Below, one piece after another: positions 1-18,900 of a stretch of 64,000 nt of DNA. The position numbers were made by a program, and so were the translations under genes. The stretch lies in contig NMRA01000055.1 of the NCBI GenBank assembly GCA_002633005.1, positions 733,881 to 797,880 of the forward strand, given 5' to 3'. The notes beneath the pieces were generated by a model that was not told where the DNA came from, did not search any database, and saw nothing but the letters and a program-made list of their open reading frames with translations. The stretch's first letter is position 1, and every line of letters starts with the position of its first letter. Source of the DNA: Phoronis australis. Its lineage: Eukaryota > Phoronida > Phoronidae.

Positions 1-659
1 ACTGTGTAGCTGTCATAAAACTACATTTGATGTTCCCATTGTTTGAAAACCTTTGAAAAATGGAAAATGTCAATTTCCGTAATTATTCTTGTGCAAAAGA
101 AGTGGAGAATTGCTGTGGTTTTGAATCAGAGGTTCTATATTTGTGTGTTGATTATTGACTGTCAAATTTTGCTCGGCAGATTTGGAAGAAATTTGTCAGT
201 GAGGTGTATCAGCGGAGATGTTACGGGAATAGGCCGATTTTCAGGCGTATCTGAGCAACGGTTTCAATCCTGTATTTTAGTTGCCCACAAGATACTCTTG
301 GTTAATTTTAACGTTACTTAGACCCTGTCTGGACAAGTTTGTGCATTTATACAAATACCTACACAGGTATTCCTCGTCTGTTTATTTTTGTCAGTATGAC
401 TTGACAAATTTTGAGGCAACTTGATAGTGAGGCATAAGGTTGGGATGCACCAGAAGAAGAGGATTTTCAGTCAAATTTGGCTGCGTTAACTACCCCCCGT
501 TGCACCTTTTAGTGATTCGTTCTTGGTTGTGTATTATTTTCAAGAAGTCTCAACTGATTTTGTTTCAACTCTGCTTAAAATAGTTGGCGACTTTTTAGTG
601 TGTTTCTGATTTCAATACTGTATTCCTTGGGCACGTTTTAAAAAATTGACTAAGCCCGC

Positions 660-780
660 TTAGACAATTCCAGCCAATTTTAAGACAAAACTTGCGCGAG
701 TTTTTCTTAAGACTGTTTCAAGAAAAAACCTTAAGTTTGGCTTAAGATTTTGACTTAAGTTTTGTCTCAGTTTTGTCTAA
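660..780. repeat. Inverted-repeat (MITE-like) element
   Basis: The left end begins TTAGACAA and continues to AAGACAAAACTT. The right end is AAGTTTTGTCT followed by a second copy of TTTTGTCTAA, so the ends are imperfect inverted repeats around an AT-rich centre that itself contains several TTAAG motifs. No coding content is visible. This is a typical shape for a small non-autonomous DNA element. A single copy was noticed, so its family is unproven. Confidence 0.4.
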
Positions 781-1468
781 CTAACTATGTGGGAGTCTCT
801 AAGTTTGGAAGTTGTGACAAATAAAGTCAGTTTCTTGGAATGGGCCCGTTCTCCACAAGTTATTTTCCAATATTTTACTCGAAAAATTACGAAATCTCAA
901 AAGATTTGCCGTCTGCATGAGCTAGTCCATGTCAGTAGGTATCAAGGAAATAATTTTAAATTGCACAATAAAGACGATCTGGGGTATTTCAAGGAAGTAC
1001 TGACATATAATTTACATTAAATTCAGCAACATCAGCTACTGGGCAGTAAAAAAAGGGGTGTCTAATCTTTAGTCTGCCAAGCAGTCGATTTAGTACAATA
1101 AATTATCATCCATATGGTAGAATTTTGCCTAGCTCTTTTTTCAGGCTACTGTCCTTCGTGTCCTTGAGTTTCATAAACGAGTTTTGTACTTGTTTGTCAA
1201 GGGAAGCAGTTCAATGTGTCTATTGCTATACTTGCTGGAGGGAATTTTGTTCTGCTTTAGAAGGAAGCGTCTAGTCTAAAAGAGGGCGTGTTATCTTTCA
1301 TACCTTCACTTCAAGATTATAGATAAGAACCTATTCATTAATCTGGCCCTAAAAACCTTTAACTGTTCTTACCCCATCTGTCAACTACTATTCACTTGTT
1401 CTTTGAACTGGAACTAATACCGATGGCACTTAGACATCAAGTCTGAGGATTTTTTAGTGGGGATAACG

Positions 1469-1552
1469 TTTAGGATTATGGTGAAAGTTTAGCGGTTTTT
1501 GTTGGTACCATTTAGGATTTTGGTGAAAGTTCACCAGTTTTTGTTGGAGCCT
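1469..1552. repeat. Two-unit tandem repeat, about 42 bp
   Basis: Two adjacent copies begin with TTTAGGAT and share GGTGAAAGTT and TTTTTGTTGG. The second starts at 1511, giving a period of about 42 bp. They differ at several positions, so the duplication is not recent. Confidence 0.55.
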
Positions 1553-1604
1553 CAAGTTGTCCATTGTCAGTTTTTATAGTCCTGCAACATTGCTGTCTGA
1601 TGGT

Positions 1605-1644
1605 ATTACTGATATACCACGCACATTACTGATATACCACGCAC
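1605..1644. repeat. Two-unit perfect 20-bp tandem repeat
   Basis: The 20-mer starting ATTACTGATATACC is present twice back to back with no mismatch. It is non-coding and upstream of the first detected kinase exon. Confidence 0.8.
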
Positions 1645-2515
1645 AACTTGAAATTGGTGAAGCATCAATTTCACAGTGTCTACCTTTTGTGATAAGAGAT
1701 TTTCACCTATGCGTTCCAGTTTGGTGAGATCTACCATGTCTGTCCTGCAATATAAAATAATCTTGATTTTATTAATGAACAGAACCCTGCTTTTGGGAAA
1801 ATGGGATTCACTGCGTCAGCTGATATTTCTTACATAATTCACAAATACTAGAAAAATTACACAATAGTTGAAATCGGCACCTTGCAATTATCTGTTGTTA
1901 ATCTATTCACAGATTTGACAGTTGGGCTCTATCTTCTAAACAAAAGTTTGAGCAACTAATGAATACGATTGTCGTAGGGGTACCACTGTGCTTATTGTCC
2001 TCCTCTGAAAAAAACTTGAATGTTGCAAGTGATTCATTGAATTTGTGGTAGTCTGCGCCGCTAGTATCTATTTGATTGTTGTATAGTTGATGGTGGTATT
2101 TTGCCTGTAGGTCTGGTTTTGATGGACATTTAGATTTTTTATTTACCAGTTTGATGTAGGTTGTGGAGCTGTGGTAATTATTCTGTTATTTAGTACACAG
2201 TATATCTGACAAGTGGAATTCTGTTTTGTTAAATTTTTCCATAAAAAGTAAAAATATCGTAAAACAACATTATTTGTTAAAGCTCCCATTATTTTTCATC
2301 CTTGAATTTTCCTAAACATGATGTACATGGCATTGAAGGATTGACCATATTGCACCAATACAGCTTTTTCTTCTTCACACCAGTGACTATCAATTGTGGG
2401 TTCATCCAGGATTTCAACAATAAGGTGCCCTAAATGGGTTTCGCAATTTCTGAGTGCGTCCATGACCTCATGACTACATTTTATGACCTCTAGTCAAATT
2501 GCTTTGATAGTTTGT

Positions 2516-2620
2516 TACCGTAAACTCGCGGGTCAAGGCCCTGGGTGCTTAAATTGGGAAACCCTGAGACTGGGATGGATGATTACGCAGGCATGGGTGT
2601 TAACCTGGGAGTTTACGGTA
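2516..2620. mobile_element. Small element with 12-bp perfect terminal inverted repeats
   Basis: The left end TACCGTAAACTC and the right end GAGTTTACGGTA are exact reverse complements 105 bp apart end to end. The centre is GC-richer than its surroundings and has no coding potential. This is the form of a MITE. No full second copy was identified in the window. Confidence 0.5.
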
Positions 2621-2967
2621 TGTTACTGTGCCGACATGGCTCTGCAATAAAGTTTTCTGTACCTTACTGTTGATGTGAAATTTCCAAGCCAATTTGTTTA
2701 TTCTGGACAAACCAATGAGCTCATAGCTGCTGCTACCATATAAAGAGACACCCGTGCTTACTTGCTTTATTACGGTACTTGAATGGGTGTCCAAATGCAG
2801 AACAGGGCGTCCTAGTTAGGCCTCTCTCTAGACAAAGGCCTGCTATCAATACGTTGGTACGTTAGATGTTCCGTGGATGTCATCTGCAGGACACCCAATG
2901 GACCGATGCCTTTCGCTTTAGTACAGCGGTTCACGGTGATATTCAGAAAGCTTGATTTTTGTTTCAG

Positions 2968-10678
<7,711 letters not shown>

Positions 10679-12861
10679 TGTCCACCAATGTCTATAGATG
10701 GCGTCAGTGGCAAGATAGTGTCCACTGTTGTCTATAGGTGGCGTCATTGGCAAGATAGTGTCGGTGATGTTGTGTAGGTGGCGTCTGTGTTGTGATTGTT
10801 TCATCGCTGGAGCACAGACGGCATGGTCGCTGTTCGTTTATCGTTACCATGACTTTGCGGAAAACTGGAGAATGGATCGTGTGAGGGATATGCGGATATT
10901 CTTTTGGTACTGCAAAAAAGTGTATCGGCAATGCTAAGAATCTGTACACCGAGTTGCTGGTCCCAATCTTTGTAATCTGTTTCGTCATCTGGCCACCAAC
11001 ACGCATTGTGTTACAGATTGTGTGTGCGTGTGTGTGCACACTTAAAGACACTTGTAACTGCATTTTTAAAAGGTGCAGGATAATTCGTGGTAAAGAATTA
11101 TGAAATTTGTTTTTTTAAATGTGGCGGGTGAGCGTTGTAATTTTTAGATGATTGTGCTATCGACCAAGTTGAGTTGACTGTATGTATGCTTCTGCCCCGA
11201 GTTTGTCCGGCACAAACTTAATTGATTCCTGATTGAAGGTGTTGGTTTTTCTACCGTGAAATTATTTTTGTCTTTATGTGTGTTACTTTTGGAAGAGTTC
11301 ACTGCATCAAACACATGAGGTGACTGATGGCTTACAATAGTTATCAAAACAGTTCTTCTTTATGTCTAAAATCGGCGACATTTTGAATCAAAAATTTTGT
11401 ATTTAACGAATTATTATTTTCGTCTGGTTCCTTTCTGGGATGTCGCCGTGGTTTCGACAAAGCCAGACGAATTTTGACAGTTTTTGAAAACTGTTGTACT
11501 GCAACTCGGTGTACAGAGTCCCTACATTTGTGACGTAGCGGTCCTTGGTTTTCTGTGCCCATTGCTGTGAAATAATACCTAAATGGTCCAAAAGAGGTCA
11601 GAGTAACTTTTATCCCTACAGTTGGATGGTAACCTTAACCCACTTAGTTGGCGATTGACCCATTTTAATGTTACCAAATCTACAGTATTGTCGTTTTGTT
11701 TGTACTGAAGTATTTTAATCAGAACTCTCTCTTTGCCCGCTTTGGTTAATAATCCATTTGACAGTCTTAAAGCGGCTGGTTCTTATTACTGTGTAAATTC
11801 ATATGTATCCTATCGTGTGAACTGCATGTTTGCTCATATTTCGGAAAGAAGAGTTGATAACACACAGACTGCGCTTCTCATTAACACTGCAATTATTGCT
11901 CAGTGTCGAGATTTCAATGAAGGAAATTTGATGTCCTGGCATTTGGTAAGAGAAGTCAATTCCACTCAATTCCATACAATAGAAGAAACTGGTCTGCATT
12001 CTTACAATTCTCATAATCTGAATGTCTGTGGCTTCAATGAACACTGCAAGATCTCTGATTGTTGGTATGCAGGAGTTAATTGACTTGTTCACAGATTTCG
12101 TGAGATATAGCTGCTTTGATTTGTCATTCATGTTCAGTGTTGGATTAAGTTTTATCAAGGACCCTGAGTTCTACAGATTCTGGGGCCCCAGTAAAGTGAG
12201 CTGCCTAAAGCTGTTCCAACTTGACATGGCCCTTGTCTATACAAGGGAAGTCTTACTTCACGCTTGGCCCCTGATCTGTAGCCTATTTGCCTTAGTGAAT
12301 CATTTGACTGTGTACATAGTAAACTCGGAATTTTCTGTTAATATTTAATTTTAACTAATTTTATTTTTCCTTACTGCACCATTGTCGGTAGTATTGCACT
12401 TGCGAGTTCAAATGATGTTTGATTTCTGGATCAAAAATAGCTATGGCTTTCACGTTTTGAAAGTTTTGTTAAAAGCTACTGCAAACCTACCTTCCGCCAC
12501 AGAAGCCAACTTTTATTTAGAGTGCTTGCCATTGTGAAATTGGTCTTGAAATATTGCTTAGTGTAATTGAGACACAATTTCATGGCTTTAATGGAACCGA
12601 CAGTTAGTTATTCGTAGATACAATGCTCTACATGTTCACTGTTGCAGCAAGTCATCGAGCAATAATCAACTGTCCTTTGCAACCCCATAAAGTTCATCTA
12701 ATATGAGTACCGTAAGGAACAAGTTGAGGCTTATTTGATTGCAGCAAGCGATTCAAGTCAAGTTTGCTTTTTGACAGCTGGTAGAACTGCCAAATCCTTT
12801 GCACAGGTAGAGGGATAGTGTTGCATAATAATCTATTTCAGACTTGTAGATCCATGGGGCT

Positions 12862-12962
12862 GTAGTCGGATGTAACATGCTCACATTTTGAGAACCAGTT
12901 TTCTCCACTTCGTAACTGGTGTCAAACTGGTTCTCAAAATGTGGGCACATTGTATCCGACTA
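12862..12962 (-). mobile_element. Palindromic GAGAACCAGTTT element, copy A (full length)
   Basis: The two arms, GTAGTCGGATGTAAC...CATTTTGAGAACCAGTTT on the left and AAACTGGTTCTCAAAATG...GTATCCGACTAT on the right, are imperfect inverted repeats of about 40 bp around a short loop of about 20 bp. Related copies lie at 19923-19990, 26315-26386, 30204-30312 and 57733-57802. The loop consensus (GATGCC...TTATTCAGTGGAGA) shows this copy is in minus orientation. Confidence 0.8.
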
Positions 12963-13555
12963 TTCACGATCCATTCAGACAACTTTGATTTCTTTGAGTT
13001 AGTAGAAGTGTAACTTTCTCTGTAATTGAAAGCTTCATTTATGAAAATACCATGATGAAGAAACCAAAACAATATTATATATGGGGGCGGGNATAAAGAG
13101 GCAAATTCTTTAGCAAGATTGTTTCCCGTTTCCAACCGTGTAATTTCAATCGCAACTAAACTGAAGTTTTTTCAGAAAAAGTTCTGTCGGTGACCTGTTC
13201 ATGTGCATGACTGAGTAAAATTTGGATATATTGCAGAGTTGGCATATTTTACAATTTGCCATTATTCAAGAAATCCTAGCATTCGTACGAACCCTGTATT
13301 GGGGAAAAAGCAATGACTTCACTTTGGTCTGTGTAGGTACAACAGTAGAATCCATTTCTTTTTAAACTCTGTTTAGTCCCGCTATGGATACTGTAAAATA
13401 TGTAAACATTGTCTAAGAAAGTAGTGCGTAGCCTGTATTGAAAATGTCTGGTCACACGGTTTGTTCATTGAGTTCAACTTAGCGTACACGAGTGTGCCTT
13501 GACTGTAGTCATTAGCTTTATCCTACCATGTCGAAAATTTAAAAACGTCACTTTA

Positions 13556-13561
13556 AATAAA
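13556..13561 (+). terminator. Candidate poly(A) signal of the kinase gene
   Basis: AATAAA about 2.9 kb after the stop codon; no earlier AATAAA was noticed on the plus strand after the stop. It implies a long 3' UTR. This is a motif match only. Confidence 0.3.
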
Positions 13562-13601
13562 GGTCTCTGTCTGGTTATGCTCTGCTCAACCCACACTTAG
13601 T

Positions 13602-13893
13602 TTTCTGTAGTGTCTAAATTAATTTTTAAAAAGTTGATATTGACCCAAAGTTTCATGATGTTATGTTTTCCATACGCATGGTCTGCTTATCCCTTACTCA
13701 TCATTTCTGTAGTTTCTAAATTTATTTTAAAAATTTAGCAGAAATTGACCCAAACAGTTACGCATCATGTTTTCCATGCATGTGATCTGCTTAATCCATT
13801 ATACTCATCGTTTTTGTAGTTTCTAAATTAATTGTAGTAAAAAAGCGAAAATTGACCCATACTGTTACATCACGTTGTGTTTTCCATGCATTA
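13602..13893. repeat. Three-unit degenerate tandem repeat, 102-107 bp
   Basis: Units start at TTTCTGTAG (13602), TTTCTGTAG (13704) and TTTTTGTAG (13811). Each contains TTTCTAAATT or a variant, ATTGACCCA and GTTTTCCATGCAT in the same order. Units differ by indels and substitutions, so the array is old. It lies just after the candidate kinase poly(A) signal. Confidence 0.8.
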
Positions 13894-14876
13894 AATGAAA
13901 ATATTTCTGGTCCTGTTTATATTCCCCATCATGAACAACTAAATTACACGCTCTTTTTCTCTTCCAGTGCAAATTCGTATATCTTGATGTTGGCCTCTGC
14001 CCTTTTTGTAGCTCATTTAATTTGTTATTGGTATTCGAGGATCCTAGCACAAGTGCTGGCTGTGAAAACTTGAATTGCTCTGAAGATGCAGAAAAGGCCA
14101 TATTTTGTATTTTATTTGAACTAATTACGTTGATAATAACATACAAGTTTAATTAATGCATTTGGAAAGATTTCTTTTATGAAAGCTCTCCAATTTTCCT
14201 GTTCTCTTGATGCTCTTTAAATCAGAAATTTAAAAAGCTTTTGTTACTTTGTATTTTCTTATGTTGTTACCAAACTGTTCTTCGGATGTTCAAAATTTTC
14301 TATAATCAAGGACCAGTGTAATGGTAAAATTTGTAATTAAAATGTTATTGTAAATATAATATGTATCATGTTCATTAGTTTTGTCTTGTTCAGAAGTAAT
14401 ACGTTTGTGACCAGTTATTTAAAATTGGTTAGGCCTATACACGTACAGCACAAGGTTTTCACAATGTCACAGCCTTTGAGTTATCATTCGTTGCGTTGAC
14501 GCAACAACCTCACCAAAGTGCACTTGCGCAAGACTACAACAATTTAGAACACACTATGGCAGACCAGTTAAGTTCCATTTTCTCATTTTTTTAATAAATT
14601 GAATGCAGTACCAGAATGATGCTTTGCTGTATCCAAATTCTTTACCGTAGCCACTGATGGACAATTTTAATTGAAATTATGTGGACATTCACAATGGTAG
14701 AAGCCCTTGAAAAATGAAATCGAAATTTTGGCAATTTTACCATACAAGCACAGCCTGTGATCACACCAGCTGCCTTCACAACATTCTCGTGTCTACACAG
14801 TCCTGACTTGTACTCTCTATGACCCTTCCTGACCCAGTGACTGAGTACCAAAATCATCCGAATTTCATTAACATTT

Positions 14877-14882
14877 TTTATT
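14877..14882 (-). terminator. THOC1: Candidate poly(A) signal of THOC1
   Basis: TTTATT on the plus strand reads AATAAA on the minus strand, about 1.0 kb past the THOC1 stop. No closer match was seen. Motif evidence only. Confidence 0.3.
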
Positions 14883-15909
14883 ATTATGACAAGGTATTTA
14901 CATTCATAAAATAAAGCGTTATGTATGTAGACTTTGTACAAAATTCTGGATCTATAAGACCAGCAACCATTAAACATTCAAGTGAAACTTAAAACGCATC
15001 TTGCAGGATGTTTATGGTCGTGCCCTAGGAGGCATGAAACATGATAAATACAGGCACCATTGTTGAGTAGATAAACTGCGCTTGGAAACTGACGAACGTA
15101 TCTAAGATCTTGGCAAAATCTGAGTCTCAAGACTAGAACGGCATTTTCAATGAGTATCTAACAAGACCTTACAGCTTCAGATAGGTAAGGGATGCCGCAC
15201 ACTAGAGCTGAGCACTGAGCAAACAGATTCCCAAGTTTAAATGCTCACAGCCAATGCTCCTGCAAATGGTGAGGACTACATGACCCTTAGCACGGTACCA
15301 GTGAGGGGTTTACTCATTACATATCCACGACAGACAAAAGTGGACTTGATTGAGGCGGTTTAAACATCATTTTTATAGGGCTTGGGTGAAGTTAAACTCG
15401 AGAAGCAAGATACGATGTCAACATACGAAGCCCAGCACAAATTCAAACATCAGACAAGGGGTCACATTTGGGGCACTATTGAGCTCGTTTCACGAAAGCT
15501 TGATGGTAACTATGGCAACCATGGCACCATGCGTCACTTAGCAATTGTAGAACTTGAAGTTTAAAGTGAAACTCGTGTTGATATCAGTGCTTCAATGTTA
15601 AAAGAAAAATGAGAAGGATCCCAAACAATTGCAGCTGGCATTGGGTGAAGATGGGAACAAAAAAGGCTCCCGACTCATTTCAGCTTACAACAGGTAATGC
15701 CGGGCAAAAAAGGATCCCAATCCATTTCAGCTGGAATCGCGCGACTTTTCTTTTTCAAAATAAGGCCAACTAAAAATACTCCATCACCACACCAATTCGC
15801 AAAACACAGACCAGAAACAATTAGGCTATTTTTTGGCCTCAGTCTTGCTATGTATGGCCAACCTTCTGATGCCAAACCATGCGATCAACAACTTTCTCTC
15901 ACGTAATCT

Positions 15910-18900
15910 CTAAGATCCATTCAGCTCCCCTAACACATTGTTGGCTACCTCAACCAGTCCTATCTCACTGAGTCCAGCTCGCAGGCTGCTCTCCGTCGCC
16001 TTCTCAGCTTCATTTTCCTGAAAGAAACACATCGACCATAAAGCGAAGACAAACTGGTGACCATTGACACAGTGCTGGATACAGGGATCTCATTTAGGAA
16101 TGGACGATTTAAAATTCACCAGGTGGCATTAGTGTTACAAGTAGAAATGTATGCTCTCGGGTAGTAACATGGAATCGTTAGCTCACAGACACCATGCTGA
16201 TGACTTGCTGTCTGCCCTCAATCTATTCAGAGGCGCCTTTATCCTTTATTCATTAGCATCACGCCGTGTTATCTCCAAACTCCAAATTATTTTTTTACAT
16301 CAAGTCTACTTTTGTGTGAACTCAAGATATAAGTGTCTAGTACTCTGTATATTACAGTTTACGCAGACAACTACAGTCTAGTCCAAATTTGCACCCGATG
16401 AGCCTCAGACTCAAGTGAAAACTCAACTTTTCGAGAAAAAACTTGAAATTTCGAGTTCACACTGGGAATTATATGTAGTTTAATGCTTGCGTCATCAAGT
16501 GCAAACTAGGATAAGACAGTCATCCAGGTATGTTCTGGAGGTCAGGCTAATAGACATTTACCTTGAGTTCCCATGAAAGCAGAACGGAAAACATGAAAAA
16601 TAATTTTGAGTTTTATTTCGAGCAGAAAGACAGACTTCAGGCCCAAGTGAATCCCATAGCTTTTAAATTACAGAGAAATGAGCATTACCTAATCCATTGT
16701 GGGTTCGTAGCGAATTAAAAGAACAATTGTTATTCCTCAACCTTAACTACTGAGGCCAGACATTTTGCACAGTAATGAATAAGGTAGCAAGCTTTGTTGG
16801 AATGACCATAACGGTATCGTCAAGACATCAAACTTGGCATCCCACCACCTAAATTTCATAATGAGATACAACGCAATGACCAACAAGAATTTGTTCTTTG
16901 CAGCTTCCCCTATCGGCAGTGTGCTCATGTGGTTCATTGCGACAAATCCACAACAGGGTGAAAAATTGAGTAAGAAAACAGTAAAAATTTTACTATCCTC
17001 TTTATAAAATACCCCGTTACCTTTCTTTTCTTCACAGCAGGAAACACGTTATTCCCTGCGAGGTGCTAATCAAAAATGATATCTCTAATTGGTAACCTGG
17101 GCGAGGAATTTGTTGGACAAGGTCTCACACGACTACCAGAATTCCTGAATTTATACTGTCTTGTGAACTGTTGATGTACTTGTGAACTTTGAGCACAATA
17201 TCACCTACCCTCCAGATGGTCAACATTTTCTTCGCCTGCTCCGCCGTGTCCGTTGTTTCACTCTCAAAGTACGCGATCTCATCCTCCTTGATGTTCAGTT
17301 CAATGGCCAATTTTCTCCAGTCGGCGCCCAGCAAGGACGACAGACTGACCACTTGGTCAGCGGTGACCACTGGCTCCTGGCTCTCAGCCACTGGCTCAGG
17401 CTCCTCTTCTCGATCTGCAAACATTTTCAAATATGTCATTCGTACATAGTGGATACCTCTAAACATAATCATACATGATCGTATGACGTGACTCTGTAAT
17501 TAGAGGAAAACTCTGAAATGTCGATCCCAAAATGGGCTTGAACCTAATACCACAGTTGGTAATGAACATTCCATAACAAGCATTTAGCCTTTTCACCCAA
17601 GTAAGTGCCCATACACGGTACCCCCCCCCCACACACACACACATAGTAGTTAGGTTTTCATTTCCAAAACTTTTTCTGAGAGTTTTCCATGGTTATAAAT
17701 TTCACTTCTCAAGAGAATTTTTTCCATAATAAAAAGGCATTAATTTATGACAACACTTCAAAGCACGAACTCACAACATGGCTTGTTTAATGAAGGCTAT
17801 TTTACATTCATAAGGGGGGAGGCAATGTGACCTAGTGGGTTGAGAGTTTGCCTCCTGTTCACAAGGGTGTAGGTTCAAATCTCACTTTACCCAACTGCTA
17901 AACCCTGTAGTCAGGTCTATAGCTCCTCAGCTTGATCTTAATTAATTTTGTGTACATGTCTATATGTGTTATGTGGTTTTATTAATAAAAGAAACATGGT
18001 TTCAGGTGTTTGGTGCCATGGGCCTGGCTGAGTGACCTGGGTACGATTGATGCAATGTGCATCAGACCACCCTCACTATCTTTTTCAATACTAGATACAT
18101 GGGCGAAGTAAGAGCTACTTTAAAGGGCCCCATACTTTACATTTAGTAAGTCGACAACATGTTTCAATAGAACTGGCCCAATTCCTCCAATAGGTGACTC
18201 TGCTTACCTTCCTGTTTACTAATTTCCAACTCTTCCTCGTTATTCTCCTTTTCAGCATCCTCATCCTCCTGCTCGGCGTTCTTTGTCTCACCACCAGGGG
18301 GCTGCAACATCACAATGACCAACAAGTGAGCGGCAGCATGAAACACAACTGTCGTTTCAGACAATTTTGAATAAAATCAAATGAAATTTCTAGACGGCCA
18401 TGACATTGATTAGAATTCAATACTAAGAGCAGCAGTCAGAAAACAATTACTGCCCGTGGACAAAAAGAGTGTTCTGTAGACCTAAATTCTTACGAAAAAA
18501 GCAAGATCTCACAAGATGTCACAAAATCACGCGAGAGAAAAGCAAGTGTTACGAAAGTACGGTCAGAAGTTACTAGCAAAATGGTGGTAATTAAAGAGAT
18601 TTTTTTCAGTGCAGTTGAGATGTTGTATAATTCATGAATTATGAGATTGAATTCACTGTTTCCATTCCATAAACGAAGATTTTCCGAGCTAATGTCTTGT
18701 TGTCTTCGAAACTGAACCTGATGTGGTCAATGATCACAGGCCAGAGGATTCATCAGTCAAGCCATCGTATCACAAGTTTCTAATCCTACCATCATGTCTC
18801 ATGATTGGCCATCATGTCTGAAATCCAGCCAACATCTTTTTTCAGTGTAGGCACAAGGCTTGAGAATGTTGGCATAACGTTTGTATGTAGTACTGTGGCC

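Larger units (their letters stand above)
1..2967. other. Non-coding, probable upstream intron of the kinase gene
   Basis: No exon is recognisable here. The SH3 domain that normally precedes SH2 in this kinase family was looked for and not found, so the first coding exons probably lie before the window. The stretch holds several small repeats, listed separately: an inverted repeat at 660-780, two short tandem duplications at 1469-1552 and 1605-1644, and an element with 12-bp perfect terminal inverted repeats at 2516-2620. The remaining open frames are short and lack family signatures. Confidence 0.6.
10679..15909. other. Kinase 3' UTR and intergenic space between convergent genes
   Basis: After the kinase stop at 10678 no further exon is recognisable until the THOC1 stop at 15910. 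The first part is probably 3' UTR: GC content falls gradually and a poly(A) signal is found only at 13556. The stretch holds a palindromic element at 12862-12962, a degenerate tandem repeat at 13602-13893 and one unresolved base at 13092. Open frames of 70-119 codons at 11.7-12.3 kb occur on both strands without family signatures and were not accepted as genes. Confidence 0.6.

Noticed and set aside
11733-12348. Overlapping frames of 108-119 codons on both strands
   Set aside because: No domain or splice context; likely kinase 3' UTR or intergenic sequence with chance open frames.
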